The translations under genes and the position numbers were made by a program. Of a stretch of DNA of 64,000 nucleotides, positions 37,477-48,365 are shown in pieces (within the stretch, counting starts at the first letter, position 1; every line of letters starts with the position of its first letter). The notes beneath the pieces were generated by a model, which was not told where the DNA came from, searched no databases, and was given only the letters and a program-made list of their open reading frames with translations. This stretch comes from Xiphydria camelus (lineage: Eukaryota > Arthropoda > Insecta > Hymenoptera > Xiphydriidae). The stretch spans positions 4,040,001 through 4,104,000 of the forward strand of contig OY783192.1 in NCBI GenBank assembly GCA_963678675.1, given 5' to 3'.

Positions 37477-40001
37477 TCAGACCTCCGTGCCGTCCTCGCC
37501 CTCGTCCTCGTAGAGAGTCGGTCCGTTGGTCGATTTTTTCTTGGGCTTGGGTGGTGGTCTGGGCGGTAATTTTCTGCCCAGAGTACCGCCGAGTACTTGG
37601 TGACCGTCCGCCTCGCCGTCGACGAGTTTGGACGGCCATTCCGGCGCGCCTTCCGGAGCGGCTCTGTCGATGGGGCTGCTGGTCGTCAGTATATTCGACG
37701 CGCTCCTCTGGATCGAGTTGTAGAGGGACGCCGGCGTACCCGGAAGCGCGCGGATCCTCGTGGGACCCGGGGTGGGCTCCGGACTCTTGTTCAACGACTG
37801 AACGGAACTGCCGTCGGCCGTCGTGCGCCGCCCCAAGTTATCGTAGACCGGTTCGAGGCCGTCCGCGAGACCCACGGGCGACGTGGGCGGTCCGCTGCTC
37901 CAGCTTGGCGCCCGCGGTCTTCGCGGTATCGTGACGTATCCGTGTCGCGGCATGACGGGCAAGACCCCACCGGCGGTTACCGGGACACCGCCGTAGGGGG
38001 CTGCGCTGCGTTGATGCGGCAGCGTCTTAAACGCCGCCGGATATTGCGGCTGCTGCGCGGTGGGTGAGCCGAAGGGCGCCGACGAAAGGCGCGAGCTGTC
38101 GGGCACAGTGGAGGCTTGACTCGTCGGCGAAGCTCCGCGGCCTCCGGAGAAGGCTAGGAGGTCGGGAGGGTACTGTCTGTAACTGGCACCGCGGATCAGG
38201 GTCCCGCCACCGCCACTATCGAGCTCGGGCGTGGCTCGCTCCCGTTCATCGTCCGCACCCACTCCGACACCACCGACACCACCGATACCACCTCCGACAC
38301 CGGCTGTGCAACAGAAACAGAGAAAAAAAACGTGTAACAAAGTAATCTGCAAACGAGGCTGCGCCGCGGGGCGCGCGGATATCGTCGACGAGAGGGATGA
38401 AAGAATAATAATCGCAAGAACGATAACGACGAGGAAGGAGATAAGAAACACAATCGACGCTGGTACGCACAGACCGAGTCGGAGCAATTCAATCAGTCGG
38501 CGACGCATCGTCTCGTAATAAAGGCAGTGTACTGACCGAAGACGGAGTCGTTGTCGAGGAGGGTGCGATTCAGTTCCGTCATCTCCGTGCCGTGGGAGGT
38601 GACCGAAGGAGCCTCGTATCGTCTCGGCGGTTTCACCACGGGGTTTATCGCGGTGATCAGCGACTTCTCCTGCTCGCCGAGGCCGTGGTGCTCCAGGGAA
38701 GCGGCCTCGACGCCCTTCTCGTCGTGTCGCGTTCTGCGCCGCCGACAATAACACGCGCACAGTATCAGGGTAACGAGGAGGAGGAGGAGGAGAGCGGTCA
38801 CGCCCAGTCCCAGGGCGAGGGGAAGACTGATGGCGCTGTCTCTGCCACCGTTCGCGTCACCCACCACGCTCAGGTTGATGCTCCTCTTCGCGGTGCCACC
38901 CGGGCTGGTGACCGTGCATACGTACTCGCCTTTATCCGCGACGGTCACGTTGGGTATGGTCAGATTCGACCACTCGTTGCTCTCGGAGAGTAGGTAGTAA
39001 CCGGCACGATTCTCGCCGCTGCCGCGCAGCCTGGTCCGATTGTCCAACGTCATCGATCTGTAGAGCCAGGAGACCTGCGGCCGGGGGATACCCGCGACTC
39101 TGCAAGTGAGAATCGCGCTCCCGTCGCCGACTCTGAGCTGCGTCGACGGGCCGATCGACAGTATCTCCGGCGGACAGGCGAAATCGTCGCTTTCCACCTC
39201 GTCCCACATTTTACCGGCGAGCTGAGCCGGCTGGTCGCACGTCGTCGGATGTGTGTACAGCCTGCGCCTGATGGCCCAGTCTCGGAAGCTCTTCAGGCTG
39301 CAGTTGCAGTTCCAAGGATTGTTGTGCAACTCGAGACTCGTCAAACCGGTTAGACCTTCGAAACTCTGCAGCATCACGTTGGTCAGATTATTGCCGTTGA
39401 GGGCCAGCGAGCCGAACTTTGGCAAGCCGCGAAACGTTTCCGCGCCGATGTGGCTGATGTGATTGTCCGAGAGGGTGATCTTCTGTAGGTACTCCAGATC
39501 GTGAAAGAGATCCTTTCCCAACGCCTCGATGCGATTCTGATTGAGCAGCAAAATTCGCAATCGCTTCGTTTCCGCGAACGTTCCCGGTGTGAGGGCGGTG
39601 ATGTTGTTCCCCGATAGATCGATCTCGATGACGATCTCGAGGCCGTTGAACGCGTCCTTGTGCACCGTTTCGATGTCGCATTCCCGCAGAAATAGCTTGT
39701 GCAGGTTCACCAGGTGTACGCGTTTGAAAGCGTTGTGTTTGATGTGCGTCAATCGATTGCCGGACAAGTCGAGATGTTGAACGTCCGGAGAGAGGGCGTT
39801 CGGTATCTTGGTGAGATTTTGCTTGGTGCACTCGGCAGTTTTCTTGCCGGAGGCCCATTTGCACTTGCACGGCTGCAGGCAGTTGGTAGTCCAGTCTTCT
39901 TCGCCGGTACAGGACGAGACCAGCCAAGCCAAGCAGAGTAGCTTCATCGTCATTCTTCTCGCTGTTCTCCTCCTCGTCGTCCTCGTCATCGTCGACTCCA
40001 T
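37477..40001 (-). CDS. Kekkon-family LRR-Ig transmembrane protein, two coding exons
   Basis: Kekkon proteins are insect single-pass receptors with extracellular leucine-rich repeats and one Ig domain; fly members modulate EGFR and BMP signalling. Coding parts are 38537-40001 and 37477-38303, joined over a 233-bp GT-AG intron; the junction codon is split 1+2. The product is 763 aa. A hydrophobic signal (MTMKLLCLAWLVSSC) ends near residue 32. An LRR N-cap (CLQPCKCKW) follows at 41-49, then about six to seven LRRs, an LRR C-cap (NNPWNCNCSLKSFRDW) and an I-set Ig domain at about 298-385 with the DKGEYVC motif. The membrane segment is at about 391-419, before RRRR. The 344-residue cytoplasmic tail holds HGYVTIPRRPR, PVYDNLG, a proline-rich KLPPRPPPKPKKK and a C-terminal GTEV that fits a class I PDZ ligand. 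The exon has an acceptor at 40011, nine bases before the ATG at 40001, so a leader exon lies upstream. The subtype is probably kek5-like (such genes are often named LRRC24 in other insects), but I cannot settle it. Confidence 0.94.
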
Positions 40002-40207
40002 TTCCGCGTCCTGCAACGTAGGAAAGACCTGTAGGCGTTGAATAACGTCAAACAAACGACGCGGGGAGTTGTCAGTGGTAGCTTATTCGAAGAATAGAAA
40101 ATTCTTTGTATATTATTTTTGCAAGAAGGATTCAATCGCGAGGTTTGCAATTCTTACGCTGTCCGCGAGAAAGTAGAGCGCTACAACGGATTGTCCTGTG
40201 AACTCCA

Positions 40208-40449
40208 CACTGAGAGAAAAATTTGGTAGTATCAATTAAACATTTATCTGTATATAGCTAACTAAATATTTTGATGGCTAAAGTAATATTTATTCGTCCC
40301 GAGACACTTTTATATTCACTCAAGTTGATATAATTTATCAAGAAACATATTTTGTTGGGATAAGTCAATATTACTAGAGCCGATAAAATATTTAGTTAGT
40401 GATATGCAAATAAACTGTTAGTTGATTCTACTAAATTTTTCTTCCAGTG
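40208..40449. mobile_element. Family F mini-element, CACTGAGAGAAAAA ends
   Basis: Left end CACTGAGAGAAAAATTTGGT; right end AATTTTTCTTCCAGTG. It is 242 bp with degenerate aactaaata-type motifs inside and is non-coding. It lies about 200 bp upstream of the first kekkon coding exon, probably within its 5' intron. Confidence 0.65.
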
Positions 40450-40479
40450 AATAGATTCTGACACTGAAAATAACGGGTT

Positions 40480-40877
40480 GTACAGTCGGTACGATATTTG
40501 TTGAGCCAGAATTCCTAGGTAGAAAACTGCTGCGTCACTTTCTTGGAATTATCCTCAATCGGCACCCGAGTTGGAGACATTGGCAGCGCACCGTTTACTG
40601 TAGCAGATTGCAGTTAGCATTATTTGCATACCGTGCTTAGCAGTCGATTTATGCGTAGCATGTTTCTTTGTGAGTGTATCGTCCTGTAAATTTTCAGTTT
40701 AATTTCTTATTAAAAGAAATCAATGGAGGCGAAAAAAGAAAAAGAAGGAATTTAATAACGCCGGAAATTTAAAGGTAGATACGCCACTGTTTGCAAAGCG
40801 TCAGACCGTTGTATTCCGAGAATACCGCCTTATCATTTCTGGGAATTTTAGCTCAACAAATATCGTACCGACTGTAC
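40480..40877. mobile_element. About 400-bp element with 36-bp inverted ends
   Basis: The left arm begins GTACAGTCGGTACGATATTT and continues gttgagc; the right arm is its inverse, ending GTACCGACTGTAC. The arms match over about 36 bp with small differences. The interior is non-coding. It sits just right of the family F element. Confidence 0.65.
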
Positions 40878-41712
40878 CGACCGAAAGGCTATAATCATTC
40901 GTATAGATTTGAATATCTTCGTAACGATTATTTAGTGGAATAGAGTGTCGACAAAAAGGTTTCATAATAAACAGCTTGTAAGGTATAATAACGCAAGTAC
41001 ATACATAGCCAGCGCTCGTAAAGACTTTCTTGATTTACCGTCTCCTCGAGGACCAGTCACCGTACAGTTCTCCGCATACCCCCGTGCAGCGCGGCTATCG
41101 CACGCACCCTCGCGCCTATCGTTCTTCGCGAATATGCATAAGTCGGGGGGCAGGAAAATTTCTTTTTAATCACTAGTCGAGCGGAGCGTCACGCGACCGA
41201 CGAATTGGCGACTTTCGGGGCGGGGAGAGACGAAAGAGATACGGAGCAAACTTTGCGCGCGCGGTAGCGCTTCGCGTTATATTCCCGTACCGACTACTAT
41301 AGCGTCCGCCTCGTCCCTCCCGACCCTTATTGCATCCACCGACGCCGGTGGCGAAGTAATTAGTCTGTTCATACATTCCGCGACTAATTATTCGTCCTGA
41401 CTACCTACCGACGGAAGCATCCTAAAGTGAGTCGAGGTAACGTATATATCCAACTCTGTTAAAATAATTCAGCGCGATTACCCCTCCCCTCGAGAGTCTT
41501 ATACACGGCGAGACGAGTGGAGCGGCGGCAGATATTCGCGAGAGTATAATTACGTCGATAGGCGCGTTCACTCCAGGAGGGCACCTCTGGCGAGATCGTT
41601 TTGGCCGAGGCGCCGCTAATGGAAGAGTCGATATTTCGAGATTATACAGGGCCGAGGTTAAGCTCGTGGCGCAGACTCTCCGAGAGAAACTCTCAGTCTC
41701 TCGTCGATTTAA

Positions 41713-41783
41713 CCCTTTCAGTCACACTAACACGAAAATACACTAAATTGTGTACCTCATGAGGGACAGTATGACTGAAAGGG
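41713..41783. mobile_element. 71-bp TTAA-flanked mini-element
   Basis: TTAA (41709-41712) then CCCTTTCAGTCA; the right end GACTGAAAGGG is followed by TTAA (41784-41787). The inverted ends match over 11 bases, then diverge by one base. This is the smallest TTAA-type element in the window. Confidence 0.7.
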
Positions 41784-41870
41784 TTAAAATGCGCAACAAA
41801 CGGGGATTCACTCGAAGTGCGTTCGATGGTAACGCGATTCGAATCTTGCTCACACTAGCCTGCTTTCCTA

Positions 41871-42064
41871 CACTGAGAAAAAAAAAAGATTATAAATTAT
41901 TCTGTTAGAAGGATAATCTGAGTACGAAAGGTAAAACAGATAAAAAATTATCCTTCCAGGGTATAAAATTTAACCTTCCTTAGGATCATTTTTGATCTAT
42001 TTTACCTTTCGTACTCAGATTATCCTTCTGACAGAATAATTCTTAATCTCTTTTTTTCTCAGTG
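41871..42064. mobile_element. 194-bp palindromic element, CACTGAGAAAAA ends
   Basis: TA then CACTGAGAAAAAAAAAAG at left; TTTTTTTCTCAGTG then TA at right. Interior blocks also pair: gataatctgagtacgaaagg against its inverse near 42003-42022. Almost the whole length can fold into one stem. Non-coding. Confidence 0.8.
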
Positions 42065-42065
42065 T

Positions 42066-42307
42066 ATATGAGCCGTTGAAAGCCAGAATGGTCTAAGTCA
42101 CACATTTCATGTAAGCTGAGATTATTTGACTGCAAAGTTAAGTACAATTTGAAAAATCTGTCTAGATGATACAAACAGATACTTATCGTAAATATCTGTT
42201 TTGTATCATCTAGACAGATTTTTCAAATTGTACTTAACTTTACAGTCAAATAATCTCAGCTTACATGAAATGTGACTTAGACCATTCTGGCTTTCAACGG
42301 CTCATAT
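42066..42307. mobile_element. 242-bp long hairpin, about 120-bp arms
   Basis: The left arm begins ATATGAGCCGTTGAAAGCC and the right arm ends with the inverse. The arms differ only by a 2-base indel and a few substitutions over about 115-120 bases, with a very short loop. It directly abuts the previous palindrome. It has no coding frame; if transcribed it would form long double-stranded RNA. Confidence 0.85.
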
Positions 42308-43453
42308 GTACCTACGTATCGCGAGCTGACCCGCACCCTGTATGCGTCGAGAGATTCTCAGGATGATTTAGCTCAAAATTGATAGCCGCGTGGAACCACC
42401 TTCGATCGATTCATCAATTCTCGCTTAATACTAAAGTTTAGAAGGCGCAAATATAGCTGTCCGATCCCGTACTACACCGTACCTGCAAAGCGCAGGCGGT
42501 AATTTAGTTTCATATTGTTTCCACGGTCCGTAGAGAATTTTGCTCTCAGGAGAGTGTCGCCAAAGTTAAATTAATAGGGCGAGGCGCACCTTGCGTTTTA
42601 CCTCTTATTATCAACGTCCGGAGGTTGCCGGGCGTTAAATTACTTTCAATCTGAAAGCCGCGGAGGATCGACTAACGCGCGCGCAGTCGACGCGCGAGCG
42701 CGATGAAACGCTTTCCGATAACCTGGAACGGGGGGGCTGGAAACCACATCCGATTCCGCCGCGGAAAATTGTGGAATTACACCCGATTATATGCGCGAGC
42801 AAGTGTGGAGGAGTGTCGCTCGATTCCACGAAAGATCCGATCGGCGTTCCTTTGATCCTGGTTATTCATCGAAATTGCGGTAAACGATACTCGACACACG
42901 CGCGTTTACGTCGCCGTCGGCGGCTGACCCTATATATCGATCGGCGAGATTTGACTTGTAAATACGCGGACGCGACTCGAAGTCTCGCACACCCTTGCGT
43001 GTCTCGCCGTTCGGCGAGGGAAAAGTGAAAAGTTTCGCATTTTTCCCGCGAATTTACGAGCGAACTCGCGGCTCGATGCACGGATGGCGGAGCGATTCCG
43101 AAATCGAGAGAGAGAGAGAGAGACGAGTCCCTCGTATTTTCGTGTGCGACGCACCGACGCGCGAATTTCGCCGCCGCTGGATCGCGATTGCTTACACTCG
43201 TCCGTCTAATGGCGAGTCACCAAATGGTTCGTCTAATTGCAACGTATAAATAATTGCGGCAGACGTAGGCATATAGGTACACAAGTCGAGTCCGTGTACG
43301 AAGGTACGCGCATAACTATATGTACGGCTTTATAACTTCGCCACGCACACACAGTCGATGGGATTTAAATGGGATCCGAGGAAATAATTACGTAATATGT
43401 TAATTACGCCTTGGAATATATTACATCGAGCAGGAGGGCGAGCTCCCGTGTCA

Positions 43454-43469
43454 GGGGGGGGGGGGGGGG
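43454..43469. repeat. G16 homopolymer
   Basis: A run of 16 G residues. Confidence 0.8.
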
Positions 43470-44186
43470 AGCTGGAGAGGTGTAGGTATCAACGAAGGTG
43501 GATGAATAGGATGGAAGGGAGAGAACAGCGCTCGAAGGGTGTAGGATAGGGGTTGGCGCTCCGTGTCGCGACTGAAGGACCCGACAAGGAACACCGTTAA
43601 CCCGAAAATTCGGCGAATTATGCGCCTTTCCCGGTTTTTGGAGGGGTCCCAAAACGCGCGGGAATAATTCTCCATCCCCGAAGTGCGGCGCATCGGGGAG
43701 AATTACCCCCGGAAATTCGAGGTGTCGCACTGGCGCACACCGCCGTTTGCATCGTCGCGAACGTTGCAAATTTCCATTAGTTGAAAGAGGATTACACGGA
43801 TCGCGCCCGATAACACAACTCGCCCACCTGTGCGGCGTACGTTGCCACATCGATCGTTCGCTGAGATGGTGATGCGTACGGGGTCACGTGTTACATCGGA
43901 GAGTCTCTCCTCAACGTTCATCCACATAACGTATCGTATATACATATACACTGTACGAGTATACCGTTCTCCGAACCCGACCGCGAACTCCCTCCCAAGT
44001 AATCGCGCGTAAAATCCACCGTGGGGTGTGCTTTTTTTCATCGGGTAACTTCTCTAATCACGGCCCTAGAGACGATCGATCGGTCGTGTACGGTCAATCA
44101 TTCGGTACGTCCGACCAGCAGTCACTCTGAATGATTAATACTTCGTCGCGCTCCGCGCCCCTCTTTAATCCGGATGCTTCTACGTA

Positions 44187-44547
44187 TACGGAGAAAAACG
44201 GGACTCAGTTCGAGGTAAAAATTTCACTGCTGTAATTAAAAATTCGAAGTGCTACTTAACAAATACTCATTACGTATCACATATTACTATAAAAATAGGA
44301 AACATCGAAACAAAGTAAATTTCACTATGCAAATAATTACAAATTTGCTATAGTGTTTGAGATAATACATTGAAATTATCATTATAACTACTAATACAAT
44401 AAGTTTTATTGAATGCCTTATAAATTGATTACTTCAAGATTATAAATTATCAATCTGCTTCAGCTTTACTACATATACTAGTATTTTTAACTTAAATATT
44501 CAAGTACAATACAATTTCTTATAATTTGAGCTCCATTTTTCTCCATA
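44187..44547. mobile_element. About 360-bp inverted-repeat element, TACGGAGAAAAA ends
   Basis: The left end TACGGAGAAAAACGGGACTC and right end GAGCTCCATTTTTCTCCATA pair as imperfect inverted repeats of about 20 bp. The interior is AT-rich and non-coding. Confidence 0.55.
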
Positions 44548-45284
44548 CAGATACGCGTATCTACGAGGCCTTTACGTGTGCTATTGACATAGGAATCGTG
44601 CGAGTTCGAGTGAGAACATCGATTGATTCTGGTGAACGTATGAGCCTCTTTGTCGTACATTCTCCATCCTTCTCGAACTTATCCAGTTGGAGTGTGCGAT
44701 AAAGAAACTCTTATGGGTTCACCCGGGTTAATCCGCGTTCTCACTCGCACTCGCACGATTTCCATGTCAATATCAAACGCAAAGACCCCCGGGGTCCGAA
44801 AAAGTACACGGGTATCCCTCGATATACGTGAGTATAGCGGTACGTATCATCGCGAGGGGCTGAGAATGGCAGAGCGATCTGTGACTTTTGGCGTCCCGTG
44901 GGGAACGACGGCTGCGTTGGTCAACGTTTGCTCGATATACCACGCTAGAGGGAGGATCCGCGCGATCTCGCTTGGAATCGAGTCGATCGTGGCCCTGTAC
45001 AATCGCGGAGATTGCGAGAGGGCACCACTGTGAGAATATACGGGGGCGACAAAGGGCGACGATTACGGCGGAGGGCGTTGAATGAGACACGTATAGGTAG
45101 AGGGTACCTACGTAACTACTTTCGGCGGACAATGAAATGTTGAATTCTTCCCTTTTCTCTTCTACCGCGAGCGAAACCGGCGACGACGTCGACAAAGTTT
45201 TGTCACATGCACACTCAGATTTGCCTGTGTAAGCGACCTGAACAGGTGTACCTGTCAGGTATACCGTTACGTGTATTGCCGCCT

Positions 45285-45573
45285 TTACGCAACCGCGCGC
45301 AGACGAGAAAATTTTCGAATCATCGCCATGTAGCGTTCTGAATTGATCGTAACAGCCCGATTCTTTTCTTTAAAAAAAGGCCCGACTATCCCCATTTCTG
45401 ATATGGCGCACCAAACTGTGACTCTCTCACTATATAGATCCAGTTTCTCTGAAGTTTTTCACCCACAAAACAATTAATTTTCGGTTCGGAACTTTTCGAT
45501 TACGAACAACTTCAAATCGGAGGCGGAACGCTCGTTGTGCGGCGATGACGGATCCATTTTCACGGATGTACAT
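45285..45573 (-). pseudogene. Internally deleted transposase with DUF4817-type N-terminus
   Basis: On the minus strand, 45430-45573 encodes MYIRENGSVIAAQRAF and then VPNRKLIVLWVKNFRETGSI, which I recognise as the DUF4817 helix-turn-helix found at the N-terminus of many insect DDE transposases. A stop follows at once. Then 45285-45420 encodes TVWCAISEMGIVGPFF and AVTINSERYMAMIRKF, the central part of the same kind of catalytic domain, and ends at TAA. The DNA between the two domains and everything after the second is missing, so this is a deletion derivative. It sits within the region upstream of the kekkon exons and is unrelated to that gene. Confidence 0.8.
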
Positions 45574-46043
45574 ACATTTCCACGGCGAAAGAGCGCTGTG
45601 CCTTTGTCCACATGGCGTTTCGCAATAAACCTGTTTCAAACAGAAACTTGTTAGTCTTCCCGCTTGTACTGATGCTACCCCCACTTTTCTGCGACGCCAC
45701 CCCGCTTTACGAAAGCGTAATGAAAATAGGGAGACAGTCTTGCCGCATCCTGTATTTGGTCAAACTAATACAAACAAAATGTTGAACATTTATTCAATAC
45801 ATGCACAATTTTTCGTAAATATTTTCTTGCAATAAATAGAACGATTGATTTGTATCACATTATAATGTCGATTTAAGATTTTCCCAAAAAGAATTATTTT
45901 TCTAAACTCATATGGCAAAATGAACGTAGACTTTAGAACAATTAATTATTGTAGTTTGTATGAACGTCGTGACAAGCATAGGGAAGAATGGGGCAAATTA
46001 TAACACGGGTAAGTCCCAATACATCAAATTTAAAGATTGTTAA

Positions 46044-46154
46044 CCCTCTGTTGCCGTTGTCCTTATTTGATATTCCCCCGTAATATCGATAAATTTACAA
46101 ACACGGAGACCTATTGTGGGGGGGTCTTCAAAGACCCATAATGCCGACGGAGGG
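46044..46154. mobile_element. 111-bp TTAA-flanked mini-element
   Basis: TTAA (46040-46043) then CCCTCTGTTGCCG; right end GCCGACGGAGGG then TTAA (46155-46158). The ends resemble those of 2801-3415. A second inner hairpin (gggggtcttcaaagaccc) lies near 46120. Confidence 0.7.
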
Positions 46155-47283
46155 TTAAATAAGCTCGAAGAGTTATCGGCTCGTTCCGTAACGAAACGTA
46201 CCCCCATATTGAAACGTTCGAACGGCAGAGAATATCGATACGCGAGTCGTTCTTTCGCGCATTAATTTCAGCGGGTAATGTTTCTTAAGCACTCCGCGCT
46301 ATCGCCGCGACCGAGTATGCCGCTACAACGAACATAAAAAATCTATAAGTACAACCCCTCCCCGCCGAAGGATTTCGCGGAAGCCGAGGAAATCGTAAAA
46401 CGGACACTTTTTCGCGGATCTCGTATATACAAGGCCCGTTTATCGACCCATTATTGCGTAACGATCGTCCCGACCCTCCTAAAGATGAAGAAAATACGAT
46501 TAGCGGGAGTAGAGAGCGCCGTCCAACCGCCGAGCAACACGCCGCGCGGATTTTTACCCCCCGCGAGATGCCGAAACGTGTCGCGCGGCCGGCCCCCCGC
46601 GCGACTCCGAGCAGGACGCGCGCGATTGATATCCGCGGGACGAAAAAATGCCACCGAGAAACACCGCGTCCCGCATGCCCGTCCAAATTGACGGATTACC
46701 CGTGTCCTTCGTAATTTGTCGTTCGACCCGAAGCGCGCGCGGAACGACCGGTGCGACGCGGAGTGCGCCGCGCGCCACGTCGTACGTTACGCGCGTCCCC
46801 TTTTTATCCCCTTTACAAACGACTTACCGTCGGAAGTGCGCGAAAAAAGACGCGCAGCGCCGTGAGTGCACCGAAACTTTTTTTTATAAATGCTTCGAAC
46901 GCCGGTAAACAGGGAGTTTACTACGGTACGCGCGGGGGATCGTAAAAAAGGCGGAAAGGACGCGGAGGATGCGATCTCTTAAATTCTTCCGGTCTCTCAT
47001 TTCCACGCTGCGACTTCGTGTACCGCGTGGGTGTAAACCGTCGTATCGCGCGATGAGCTCGCGCGCGGTATTGCGCTTCCAGATTGCACGCGGACAGCCC
47101 CGATGCTATCTGGCGTGACGATCTCATCGATAGATCCACGATGGAAGAACGCGATAGCCGATGTTTCGACGGCTATCTCGAATCCGGACGCGCTGCGCTC
47201 GGCGGCGCTATACGTTCGACGGCGTAATACTGTTTAGATCGCGCGCACTTCGCGCTGGATCGGATATTCGAGGGATACCCCTT

Positions 47284-47523
47284 TGCCGTGTTAAGTTAAA
47301 AGGGCGTATCTGCAAAAAAATCATTTCTCAGTTTATTAAATTTTATACAAGTCTGACACGGGGTTAAGTTAAAAAAGTCGTATCTGACCCGAAAAGAATA
47401 AAATATTTTATAATTTATTTTGAATTTCATTATCAGTGTGGCACGAAAAGAATTAGAAAAATCGTAATATCTCAAAACTGTAAACAATGTCAGATACCTA
47501 CGCCCTTTTAACTTAACACGGCA
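47284..47523. mobile_element. 240-bp element with TGCCGTGTTAAGTTAAAAGG ends
   Basis: The left arm starts TGCCGTGTTAAGTTAAAAGG and continues gcgtatctg; the right arm is the inverse with a short insertion (taccta). A third, internal copy (ggggttaagttaaaaaagtc) lies at about 47359. Non-coding. Confidence 0.7.
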
Positions 47524-47797
47524 GACCTGCGTAGTCGCCCTGATAAATTGATATTAACGGTGGAAAATCGAGACTCTGTTTGTAATCTCGGGTTATTCTG
47601 ATGAAAAGTTATCATTGCCGCAACAACGGAAAATGGATAGTTTTTGAGTTTTGAGACCTTAAAGTTCATACTTTTTGCTTTCCGTCATACGGTCTATTAA
47701 ATCGAAACAATCATAGCTATAAAAATCAGGTTATCTGTGAATTTTTCTAAAAATCACGTATTTTGTAGTTGGTGAGCTACGGTGCGGGGTCCTTTCA

Positions 47798-47894
47798 ATC
47801 TACAATAAAGTCTTATATCGATATTGGCAAAAAATTCATTGATAATGAGATAATAGCGATTGAAGTTTCTTTCTCGGTGGGTAAGTTTAGCCTC
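47798..47894. mobile_element. Family K fragment
   Basis: The right end gggtaagtttagcctc and the preceding gcgattgaagtttctttc match the right half of 22632-22837. The left half is partly lost. Confidence 0.5.
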
Positions 47895-48347
47895 AACACA
47901 TGGTACGCGCAGCCGGCGGAAAAAGTTGAAGGAAATTTAGTTTCCGACTTATACACATAGGAACAATTTGATATGGGATAATGAGAGAATCGGGGTAAAG
48001 GGAAACTTCGATCGCGCGGAAAATATACTCGAACGCGCTTGACGTTTCATCGATACTCGCGCCAAGGAATATAACGGCTGTACTATCCCATATAAATTTC
48101 CGTAAGCTGCAGCATAACGCATTGTATCTCATCCGCCGGGGCATTTTATCACGTCGAACGCTTGCGTTACGGCTTACGGAAATTTGTGTACGGCAAATAC
48201 AATGTATAATCATATATAGTACAGCAATTACGTGCAACTATAGTCGATCGCTTCGGAGGAGCTGAAAGCAACGTCGAAGCCGTCGACTGCTTTACATGAC
48301 GCGCCGTCCGAATAGTCGTCGAACCGTCGTCCGCGGGAGGTGAGGGA

Positions 48348-48365
48348 GGGGGGGGGGGGGGGGGG
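48348..48365. repeat. G18 homopolymer
   Basis: A run of 18 G residues, the longest homopolymer noted in the window. Confidence 0.8.

Larger units (their letters stand above)
42308..45284. other. Non-coding; upstream or 5' intron of kekkon
   Basis: Apart from the G16 run, a short GA repeat at about 43109-43122 and the 44187-44547 element, no gene was recognised. Confidence 0.35.

Noticed and set aside
37422..38067. Open frames antisense to kekkon exon 2
   Set aside because: Shadows of the GC-rich coding strand; the sense frame encodes a coherent protein tail.
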